A stretch of 5,903 nt of DNA from an uncultured beta proteobacterium (GTDB lineage Bacteria > Pseudomonadota > Gammaproteobacteria > Burkholderiales > Burkholderiaceae): the NCBI GenBank assembly GCA_903930665.1, contig CAIYZI010000146.1, forward strand, positions 1 through 5,903, given 5' to 3'. The notes under the pieces were generated by a model. The model was given only the letters and a program-made list of their open reading frames with translations. It made no database searches and was not told where the DNA came from. The position numbers were made by a program, and so were the translations under genes. Below are positions 1 to 5,903 of the stretch, piece by piece (position 1 is the first letter of the stretch; every line of letters begins with the position of its first letter).

Positions 1-1
1 A

Positions 2-1051
2 CATGGGCTTGATAAGAAAGATACTGAGTTATTGGTCTGGTTAGTTGCAGAGCATCTCAATATGAGTCAAGTTGCTCAAAAACAAGATATTACCGACCCT
101 GATGTTGTAAAAGCCTTTGCGAAAAAAGTTGGTGATGAGCGACATTTAACAGCCCTCTACCTCCTGACTGTTGCCGATGTGCGCGGTACTAGCCCTAAGG
201 TATGGAATGCCTGGAAAGGCAAATTACTGGAAGATCTCTATCGCGCAACACTGAGAGTATTGGGAGGAGCAAAGCCTGATGCCTCCTCTGAGTTAGCTCA
301 ACATCAAGAAGAAGCGCGCGCTAAATTGCGTCTGTATGGCATTGAAGATTCTGCCTATGAAAATCTCTGGAAAAATCTCGATGTAGCCTTTTTTCTTCGG
401 CAAGATGCAGCTGATGTTGCATGGTTAACTCGTCATCTTTTCAATAAAGTCGAGAGTGAGACACCAATAGTGCGCGCCCGCCTTTCGCCAATTGGCGAAG
501 GATTGCAAGTAGCTGTTTATGTGCAAGATCAAGTCGACTTATTTGCTCGCATTTGCGCTTATTTTGAACGTCACGGCTTCTCTATTTGGGATGCCCGCAT
601 TCACACAACCCGCCATGGCTACGCACTAGATACCTTTCAGATTTCAGGAAGCAATTTGATCGATGAAAGCACAAGCTACCGGGATCTTATTCAACTCGTC
701 GAATTTGAATTACTTGGTGCGCTTAATAAATCCGATCCGTTACCAGCTCCAAGTATGGGACGTCTTTCCAGACAATCTCGCTCTTTCCCCATTCAACCGC
801 GCGTCCACATGATCCCAGATGAGCGCGGCCATTACTACTCACTTGCCCTATCGGCTAGTGATAGAACGGGCTTGTTATATGCCATCTCAAGAGTCTTAGC
901 AAAACATCATGTTTCGTTACATACTGCTCGCATCAATACTCTGGGAGAGAGGGTTGAAGACGTTTTGCTCTTAGATGCGGCCAATCTAAGTAAAAATCCA
1001 AAGCTCCAGATTCAACTAGAGACGGAGTTGTTAGAGGTCTTGGGCGCCTAG
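2..1051 (+). CDS. glnD: GlnD, bifunctional PII uridylyltransferase/uridylyl-removing enzyme, C-terminal part (5' end outside window)
   Basis: Cytosolic nitrogen sensor that adds UMP to PII proteins (GlnB/GlnK) when glutamine is low and removes it when glutamine is high; this sets glutamine synthetase adenylylation and NtrBC signalling. The frame is open from base 2, giving 349 visible residues of a protein that is usually about 850-900 long. The TTG at 32 is internal, not a start: the codons before it read as GlnD (HGLDKKDTEL). Visible in order: the end of the HD domain responsible for uridylyl removal, with the LTVADV motif near base 165-182; a linker; a first ACT domain at about bases 500-660; and a second ACT domain at about 830-990, with the DRTGLLYAIS motif. 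ACT domains are the glutamine-sensing part in this family. The nucleotidyltransferase domain and the first HD histidines lie upstream, outside the window. It ends with TAG at 1049-1051, converging on ligA. The family call is very secure; nothing looks damaged. Confidence 0.97.
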   Translation, partial: HGLDKKDTELLVWLVAEHLNMSQVAQKQDITDPDVVKAFAKKVGDERHLTALYLLTVADVRGTSPKVWNAWKGKLLEDLYRATLRVLGGAKPDASSELAQHQEEARAKLRLYGIEDSAYENLWKNLDVAFFLRQDAADVAWLTRHLFNKVESETPIVRARLSPIGEGLQVAVYVQDQVDLFARICAYFERHGFSIWDARIHTTRHGYALDTFQISGSNLIDESTSYRDLIQLVEFELLGALNKSDPLPAPSMGRLSRQSRSFPIQPRVHMIPDERGHYYSLALSASDRTGLLYAISRVLAKHHVSLHTARINTLGERVEDVLLLDAANLSKNPKLQIQLETELLEVLGA

Positions 1052-1065
1052 ATTGCGAAGGGCGC

Positions 1066-1084
1066 GTGCAATACGTGCATTTTT
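1066..1084 (+). terminator. Possible weak intrinsic terminator after glnD
   Basis: Fifteen bases after the glnD stop, TGCA (1067-1070) and TGCA (1076-1079) can pair around the loop ATACG, extended by one G-T pair (1066/1080), followed by a run of five T (1080-1084) and a further AATTT. The position and T-run fit a factor-independent terminator, but the stem has only 4-5 pairs, which is short for a functional one. A second, imperfect AT-rich inverted repeat lies just downstream (1085-1122) and may contribute. This is a tentative call. Confidence 0.25.
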
Positions 1085-1122
1085 AATTTGATCAAAAGTA
1101 AACCAAGCCTTTTTAATCAATT
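1085..1122. repeat. Imperfect AT-rich inverted repeat between the convergent glnD and ligA
   Basis: AATTTGATCAAAAG (1085-1098) can pair with CTTTTTAATCAATT (1109-1122) across a 10-base loop, allowing one bulged base and one or two mismatches. It sits midway between two convergent stop codons, where a two-way transcription stop would be expected. Neither arm is followed by a clear T-run in the outgoing direction, so it is at best a weak barrier or mRNA 3'-end structure. The same bases are also open in a protein-like frame on the minus strand, so the pairing may be incidental. Confidence 0.25.
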
Positions 1123-1165
1123 CAGGAGACTCATCTTTCCGATCAACTTTGAGTCTAAATAGTCG

Positions 1166-3181
1166 CTACTTCAGTAGACCTAACATCGCAGCTTCATCTA
1201 TTACTGCAATACCGAGATCCTCTGCCTTGGTTAACTTGCTTCCAGCATCAACACCAGCTACAACGTAGTCTGTCTTTTTGGATACTGAACCTGCAACCTT
1301 CGCGCCAGCCTTTTCTAAAAGGTCTTTTGCAGCATCGCGTGTAAGCGTTGGAAAAGTGCCCGTCAAGACAAAGGTCTTGCCAAGGACTGCAGGGCTAATT
1401 TCCTTCTTTTCTACAGTGAGTTGCATTCCAGAGACAAGTAATTGCTCTATCACTTCGCGATTGTGGGCTTCCTGCATAAAACTCACGATTGAGTCCGCCA
1501 CTACAGGTCCTACATCTTTTACCGTCAGAAGATCTTCGAGACTAGCTTCCATGAGTGCATGCACACTGCCATAATGATTGGCCAAATCTTTTGCCGTAGT
1601 CTCACCTACGTGACGAATACCTAGAGCAAAAATAAATCTTGCTAAAGTAGTATTACGTGACTTTTCTATAGCCTGAATGAGATTATCCGCAGACTTATCA
1701 CCCATACGCTCTAAATTGGCTAAAGCGTTAAAACCCAAGCGATACAAGTCGGCTGGCGTTCTTACTAAGTGCTGATCAACCAACTGATCAACAATCTTCT
1801 CACCGAGGCCTTCAATATCCAAAGCCCGTCTATGCGCAAAATGAATTAACGCTTGCTTACGTTGAGCCCCACAAAATAAACCGCCGCTACAGCGTGCAAT
1901 CGCCTCATCCGCTAAACGCTCAATATGCGAATCACACACTGGGCATCGTATTGGCATGATGAATTCCTGAGCGTCTGCAGGGCGCCTATCCTTAATTACT
2001 GAAACTACCTCAGGAATCACATCACCAGCACGTCTTACGGAAACCGTATCACCAATGCGCACATCTTTGCGCTTGATTTCATCTTCATTATGCAAGGTCG
2101 CATTTGTCACGGTAACCCCACCTACCTCAACAGGAGCTAACCTTGCTACTGGGGTAATTGCACCGGTGCGACCCACCTGGACATCTATGCCTAGAACTGT
2201 GGTTAAAGCCTCTTGCGCCGGGAACTTATGAGCCAATGCAAAACGTGGCGCCCTTGAAACGAAACCTAATTTAGCCTGCTCAGCAAACGAGTTAACCTTG
2301 TAAACAACGCCATCAATATCGTAAGGAAGTGAATCCCTTTTGGCGCCAACTTCATTGTAAAAATCCAAGATCTCCACTACTGATTTCATCACCCTTCTCT
2401 CAGGGCAAACAGGAAGACCAAGCTTTACATAAGCATTGAGCAATTCTTCATGAGTTGATGGCAACCAGCTTTGAGGCTTAAGATCGCCAAGCCCATAAGC
2501 AAAAAATGATAAGGGACGTCTGGCGGTAACTTTTGAGTCAAGCTGCCTTAAGCTTCCTGCGGCTGCATTGCGAGGGTTGGCAAACTCTTTTTCACCAGCG
2601 GCAGCAGCCTGCTGATTCATCTTCTCAAAGTCACGCAAATACATAAAGACTTCACCGCGCACCTCCAAGACTGCTGGGATCATTTTTCCAGTTAAGCGTA
2701 AGGGTATGGCACGAATCGTTTTGATATTGGCGGTAACGTCTTCACCACTAGCACCATCACCGCGAGTAGCGGCGCGCACCAAAACTCCATCCTCATAACG
2801 CAATGAGATAGCTAGACCATCAAACTTGAGTTCACCTGCGTACTCCACAATATCAACATGTAAAGCCTCGCGACAGCGACGATCAAAGGCGATTAACTCT
2901 GCATCTTCAAAGGCGTTATTGAGCGAAAGCATGGGTACGATGTGCTGCACAGAATCAAATTCTTTTAACGCCGCGCCACCAACCCTCTGGGATAGAGATT
3001 CTGAGCTTACCCATTCAGGATGGATGGACTCTATATCGAGTAATTCTCGATATAGACGATCATATTCTGCATCTGGTAACAATGGATTATCAAGAACGTA
3101 ATAAGCATGCTCGAGACGAGCTAATTCAGCTTGTAAATATGCATACCGTTCCGCTAAATTTGTCGGACTATTAGACGACAA
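1166..3181 (-). CDS. ligA: LigA, NAD-dependent DNA ligase, complete
   Basis: Essential ligase that joins Okazaki fragments and repair nicks, using NAD+ to adenylate its own lysine. It is 671 residues, the normal family length. Domains in order: Ia NMN-binding region (about 1-70, with DAEYDRLYREL at 37-47); adenylation domain (about 71-320) with the catalytic motif KFDG, lysine 119, then EVRGEV (173-178), NPRNAAAGS (202-210), DGVVYK (290-295) and AHKFP (317-321); OB fold (about 325-405); a Cys4 zinc finger with C413, C416, C431 and C437, spaced CX2CX14CX5C as in E. coli; helix-hairpin-helix repeats (about 445-565); and a C-terminal BRCT domain (about 595-671, with GKTFVLTGTF). The start is TTG at 3181-3179: it has a well-placed AAGGAG, an in-frame stop lies four codons upstream, and the first in-frame ATG comes only at residue 84, which would remove domain Ia. 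It is the last gene of the smc-zipA-ligA cluster, 9 bases after zipA. All catalytic and zinc residues are intact. Confidence 0.98.
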   Translation of the reverse strand: MSSNSPTNLAERYAYLQAELARLEHAYYVLDNPLLPDAEYDRLYRELLDIESIHPEWVSSESLSQRVGGAALKEFDSVQHIVPMLSLNNAFEDAELIAFDRRCREALHVDIVEYAGELKFDGLAISLRYEDGVLVRAATRGDGASGEDVTANIKTIRAIPLRLTGKMIPAVLEVRGEVFMYLRDFEKMNQQAAAAGEKEFANPRNAAAGSLRQLDSKVTARRPLSFFAYGLGDLKPQSWLPSTHEELLNAYVKLGLPVCPERRVMKSVVEILDFYNEVGAKRDSLPYDIDGVVYKVNSFAEQAKLGFVSRAPRFALAHKFPAQEALTTVLGIDVQVGRTGAITPVARLAPVEVGGVTVTNATLHNEDEIKRKDVRIGDTVSVRRAGDVIPEVVSVIKDRRPADAQEFIMPIRCPVCDSHIERLADEAIARCSGGLFCGAQRKQALIHFAHRRALDIEGLGEKIVDQLVDQHLVRTPADLYRLGFNALANLERMGDKSADNLIQAIEKSRNTTLARFIFALGIRHVGETTAKDLANHYGSVHALMEASLEDLLTVKDVGPVVADSIVSFMQEAHNREVIEQLLVSGMQLTVEKKEISPAVLGKTFVLTGTFPTLTRDAAKDLLEKAGAKVAGSVSKKTDYVVAGVDAGSKLTKAEDLGIAVIDEAAMLGLLK

Positions 3182-3186
3182 AGAGA

Positions 3187-3192
3187 CTCCTT
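3187..3192 (-). promoter_or_regulatory. Ribosome binding site of ligA, supporting the TTG start
   Basis: Read on the minus strand, AAGGAG lies 5 bases before the TTG codon at 3181-3179 and overlaps the last two bases of the zipA TAA stop. This strong Shine-Dalgarno, with the in-frame stop just upstream, decides the ligA start in the absence of an ATG. The overlap with the zipA stop suggests that translation of the two genes is coupled. Confidence 0.75.
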
Positions 3193-4249
3193 AGCTAAAT
3201 AAACGACTTGCTGTGTAAGAGCCAGCTGGAACGCCGTTTTTATCAAGGTTGGAGAACAGCCCATACAAATGTTGACGAATGCTGACTACAGCAGCTTCAG
3301 TGAGGTTAATACCATTGTCATCAACCAGACGGCCATGACCAGCCTGCGCAATCTCAACACCTTCTCCAAGCATTCTTTCAAAAGCCCTCTCCTCTTGAGC
3401 AACCAGAGGAACCTCTAACAACAATGTTAACTGGGAAATAGGTTTATTGGGCTCAATAGTAGAACTTGTAAAAATAAGCTTGTTATTGCTGTAGTACTCA
3501 AACTGCCTTCCATTGCGAGCTAACTTGAAGCCACGCTGACGCATCAAACTTTCAAAATTAGCCCATGGACTTGCTTCATCAAAAACCACATTAATGCTTA
3601 ATTGAATATCACTTTCTGCGGCCATCCCATCAAGCTCTTTGGCGCTTTCCAACATAGTGCTTACACTGGGCATATCGATCTGCGACCCTAAAGTCTCAGC
3701 AAGCGCCTGTGCGCGAGAACAAAAATCTGATAACTCCAAAACGCCAATCGGTCCACGGCGACTTGCCAGTTGAATAGCCAATTGCAACTCGGAATAGGAT
3801 GCATCAGCTCTAAGCTGTTCCCAGTCTTGAACTGTATCAACGTCCGCATTTAAACCCTCACACATCCAACGTGCAGTAGATTTTGCAGGAGTATCAGACC
3901 ATGCATTAATTTCATCTAAGATTTCAGCGCCACTGATAGCCTGATCGAATCGTAAAGTGATTACACAATCAATTCTAGGATCTATGGTGAATATTTCTGG
4001 CGCAGCGATAGATTGAATAACGTCATCTAATGTAGGTTCAGCACGCCCCTCATTGCTAGCATCTGCAAAACCTGTGCCAAAAGAAGGTTCGCGTACTCCA
4101 AAGCGTTCATCAAGGGAATAATGTCCCAACTCTCTGGCTCTACGACGAGCGCGGGCGTATTTGAAATTCAGTAAAACCACTGAAATCAAAATAATCAAAC
4201 CAATCGCAGCCAATGAAAACTGCAAGTCAGATAATCCCAAAGTCGTCAT
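3191..4249 (-). CDS. zipA: ZipA-like cell division protein with C-terminal FtsZ-binding domain
   Basis: Inner-membrane division protein expected to bind the FtsZ C-terminal tail and anchor the Z ring. From the ATG at 4249-4247 it has 352 residues (E. coli ZipA has 328). The N-terminus shows one hydrophobic segment at about residues 11-29 (FSLAAIGLIILISVVLLNF), followed by a basic stretch RARRRARE, matching the N-out, cytoplasmic-body topology of ZipA. The C-terminal part (about 214-334) fits the ZipA FtsZ-binding domain: LLLEVPLVAQEERAFERML, then GRLVDDNG and NLTEAAVVSIRQ. The middle (about 93-189) is a folded-looking segment rather than the Pro/Gln-rich linker of E. coli ZipA. Start choice: ATG at 4249 has GGAG 6 bases upstream; a GTG at 4267, directly after the smc stop, would add MFLERI and has GGAGG 8 bases upstream inside smc. 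I prefer the ATG because of its codon and spacing, but GTG is possible. The position between smc and ligA strongly supports the call. The C-terminal RLFS ending recalls Burkholderiales homologues, from memory. Confidence 0.9.
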   Translation of the reverse strand: MTTLGLSDLQFSLAAIGLIILISVVLLNFKYARARRRARELGHYSLDERFGVREPSFGTGFADASNEGRAEPTLDDVIQSIAAPEIFTIDPRIDCVITLRFDQAISGAEILDEINAWSDTPAKSTARWMCEGLNADVDTVQDWEQLRADASYSELQLAIQLASRRGPIGVLELSDFCSRAQALAETLGSQIDMPSVSTMLESAKELDGMAAESDIQLSINVVFDEASPWANFESLMRQRGFKLARNGRQFEYYSNNKLIFTSSTIEPNKPISQLTLLLEVPLVAQEERAFERMLGEGVEIAQAGHGRLVDDNGINLTEAAVVSIRQHLYGLFSNLDKNGVPAGSYTASRLFS

Positions 4250-4255
4250 GATCCG

Positions 4256-4259
4256 CTCC
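4256..4259 (-). promoter_or_regulatory. Ribosome binding site for the preferred zipA ATG start
   Basis: On the minus strand GGAG stands 6 bases before the ATG at 4249-4247, in the 18-base gap after the smc stop. A competing GGAGG at 4276-4280, within the last codons of smc, is 8 bases before the GTG at 4267-4265. Either could be used, or both, giving two forms that differ by six residues ahead of the membrane segment. Confidence 0.5.
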
Positions 4260-4267
4260 AAGAACAC

Positions 4268-5902
4268 TTAGGCAGCCTCCACCATTGATACCGCTGAAGA
4301 GATGTCCACAGCAACAATACGGGAAACACCTTGCTCTTGCATGGTGACACCAATTAACTGATGGGCAATTTCCATGGTGATCTTATTGTGTGAAATAAAT
4401 ACGAACTGTGTTTTGTCTGACATTTTGGCAACCATCTGCGCATAGCGCAAGGTATTTGCATCATCCAATGGCGCATCAACCTCATCAAGCAAACAGAATG
4501 GTGCTGGATTTAAGAGGAAAAGTGAGAACACCAAAGCGATAGCAGTTAAAGCCTTTTCACCACCAGAAAGGAGATAAATAGTGCTATTTTTCTTACCGGG
4601 AGGCTGAGCCATTACCTGAACGCCAGCATCCAAAATCTCTTCACCCGTCATTACCAACTCTGCATGACCACCGCCAAATAATTCTGGGAAGAGCTTACCG
4701 AAATGGGTATTAACCTGGTCAAAGGTGCCCTGCAACAATTCACGAGTTTCACCATCAATTTTCGCAATAGCATCAGTCAAAGTTTGCATTGCTTCATTTA
4801 AGTCAGCAGATTGCGCGTCCAAGAAAGACTTACGCTCACGTGAGCTTGCCAACTCATCCAAGGCCGCCATATTAACTGGCCCCAAAGACTGAATCTCAGC
4901 AGTTAAACGAGTCACTTCATTTTGTAGTGCACCAACCTTGAGATCAGGGCTGAAATTTGATTCTAAGGAAATGAGATCAGCCTCAGCATCAGCCAATAAA
5001 GTAGCAAATTGCTCAAAATTCAGGCGGGCAGCCTGTTCACGCAATTGCAAATCAACCACTTTGTCACGCATTGGCTGCAAGGTGCGTTCGATTTGCATGC
5101 GAACTTCATCAGCTTCACGCAATTGATGCAATAAAGCATCCTGCTCAGTACGAGCATTAGCCAAAATCGATTCACGCTCACTACGAGTTGCCAATAAGCC
5201 CTGTAATTTTTCTTGCGCCTCTACATCGCTGAGAGTTTCTAACTCTTGCTCAGCAAGTGCATATTTATCTTGGATCTCCATAATCTGGGCACGGGCAGTG
5301 CTCTGATCACGTTGTAGGTCGGCAATGCGCTGCTGCAATGAACGCGTAGAAAACGCTGCTTCTTGCGCAGCCATTTCGGCTACCCGTAATGACTCGCGCA
5401 AACGATCGCGCTCTTGAGTAGCCAATTCCAATTTCTCTTGTGCAACAGCAAGACTTTCTTGATAGCCTTGCTTAGCCTCTTCAGATTGAGCAAGCTCCAT
5501 GGATGACTGTTCTTGCGTCATGCCCAGTTGCTCCATTTGCTCACGCATTTCACTTAACTCACCCTGAATTTGAGTAGCACGTTGACTGTACTTCTCTTCA
5601 GCTTGAGTTAGCTGCATTCTTTCCACATCAAAGCCATGGGTTTCTTGCACCGCTTGCTCAGCAGCAATTCGGGCTTGCTCAGCCGCTTGATGAGCGCCTT
5701 GATAATTGGCGACACATTGATCAAGCTCGCTTTTTAATTCGCTTTGAATGAGTTGCTGTGCGCGCAATTGCTTCTCAAGTGCTTCCATTTCCTGGGCACG
5801 AACCAACATGCCCGCTTGCTCAGAGTCCGCTGCATAAAGCTGCACACCAACACGGCTAATTAAGTGACCTTCCTGGGTTACTAATGCTCCACCGGCTGGT
5901 AA
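4268..5902 (-). CDS. smc: SMC chromosome segregation ATPase, C-terminal half (5' end outside window)
   Basis: Subunit of the Smc-ScpAB condensin complex, which loads at origins and extrudes or aligns chromosome arms for segregation. The frame is open to the right edge, giving 544 visible residues of a protein usually near 1170; the GTG at 5845 is internal. In order: the end of the hinge (LVTQEGHLISRVGVQLYAADS in two overlapping pieces, LVTQEGHLIS and RVGVQLYAADS), a long Glu/Gln/Ala-rich coiled coil from about base 5800 to 4970, the conserved LGPVNMAALDEL motif near 4850-4885, then the C-terminal ATPase lobe. The ABC signature LLSGGEKAL is at 4547-4573, Walker B PFCLLDE at 4481-4501, the D-loop follows (APLDD), and the switch histidine is in FVFISHN at about 4385-4405. 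The N-terminal lobe with Walker A and the first coiled-coil arm are outside the window. It stops with TAA at 4270-4268 and is followed directly by zipA. All visible ATPase motifs are intact. Confidence 0.97.
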   Translation of the reverse strand, partial: LPAGGALVTQEGHLISRVGVQLYAADSEQAGMLVRAQEMEALEKQLRAQQLIQSELKSELDQCVANYQGAHQAAEQARIAAEQAVQETHGFDVERMQLTQAEEKYSQRATQIQGELSEMREQMEQLGMTQEQSSMELAQSEEAKQGYQESLAVAQEKLELATQERDRLRESLRVAEMAAQEAAFSTRSLQQRIADLQRDQSTARAQIMEIQDKYALAEQELETLSDVEAQEKLQGLLATRSERESILANARTEQDALLHQLREADEVRMQIERTLQPMRDKVVDLQLREQAARLNFEQFATLLADAEADLISLESNFSPDLKVGALQNEVTRLTAEIQSLGPVNMAALDELASSRERKSFLDAQSADLNEAMQTLTDAIAKIDGETRELLQGTFDQVNTHFGKLFPELFGGGHAELVMTGEEILDAGVQVMAQPPGKKNSTIYLLSGGEKALTAIALVFSLFLLNPAPFCLLDEVDAPLDDANTLRYAQMVAKMSDKTQFVFISHNKITMEIAHQLIGVTMQEQGVSRIVAVDISSAVSMVEAA

Positions 5903-5903
5903 C

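Noticed and set aside
32..34. TTG as the start of a separate 339-residue gene
   Set aside because: The ten codons before it, back to the window edge, are open and continue the GlnD HD-domain sequence, so it is an internal leucine.
1052..1162. 36-codon in-frame extension of glnD past its TAG, on the plus strand
   Set aside because: GlnD already ends normally just after its second ACT domain. The extension has unremarkable composition and is the codon-aligned complement of the more protein-like minus-strand frame.
1278..1574. 98-codon open frame on the plus strand inside ligA
   Set aside because: It is fully antisense to the conserved BRCT and helix-hairpin-helix coding region of ligA. Its translation is Ser/Thr/Ala-rich and unlike any family I recognise.
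2826..3101. 91-codon open frame on the plus strand inside ligA
   Set aside because: It lies opposite the conserved adenylation-domain coding region around KFDG. The serine-rich translation is typical of an antisense shadow.
4938..5126. 62-codon open frame on the plus strand inside smc
   Set aside because: It is antisense to the smc coiled coil. The Ser/Arg/Cys-rich composition arises from the reverse of Glu/Leu/Ala codons.
4970..5800. Repetitive-looking GCTTGCTCAG/TTGCGC-type words, considered as a DNA repeat array
   Set aside because: They have no fixed period or unit; they reflect the Gln/Glu/Ala-rich heptads of the SMC coiled coil.
5843..5845. GTG as the start of a separate 525-residue gene
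   Set aside because: Nineteen upstream codons to the window edge are open and match the end of the SMC hinge, so this is an internal valine.

Overview
The window looks like ordinary core chromosome of a betaproteobacterium, most likely a low-GC member of the Burkholderiaceae such as Polynucleobacter. The basis is the gene order smc-zipA-ligA, the Burkholderiales type of ZipA-like protein (ending RLFS), the betaproteobacterial style of the SMC segment, and an overall GC content that looks like the mid-40s percent by eye. No database search was possible, so the genus is an inference.

Layout: positions 2-1051 (+) hold the C-terminal part of glnD, the PII uridylyltransferase/uridylyl-removing enzyme, cut by the left edge. 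A 114-base gap (1052-1165) separates it from a convergent three-gene cluster on the minus strand. Read in transcription order, that cluster is smc (5902 down to 4268, cut by the right edge and so lacking its N-terminal half), a zipA-like division gene (4249 to 3191, possibly starting at 4267), and ligA (3181 to 1166), complete with a TTG start and a good Shine-Dalgarno. Gaps inside the cluster are 18 bases or less, so it is almost certainly one transcript. Its promoter lies outside the window, upstream of smc.

How the genes work together: SMC organises and segregates the chromosome, the ZipA-like membrane protein ties FtsZ to the inner membrane at the division site, and LigA seals Okazaki fragments and repair nicks. 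The cluster therefore couples replication, segregation and division functions, as in the same smc-zipA-ligA order in Pseudomonas. GlnD is an unrelated nitrogen sensor that happens to converge on it.

No mobile element, CRISPR array, RNA gene, riboswitch or phage remnant was found. The points worth a second look are modest: an apparent internal duplication in the ZipA-like protein, a shared reading frame running through all three minus-strand genes, and a protein-like open stretch after the ligA stop codon. I see no sign of an undescribed system.
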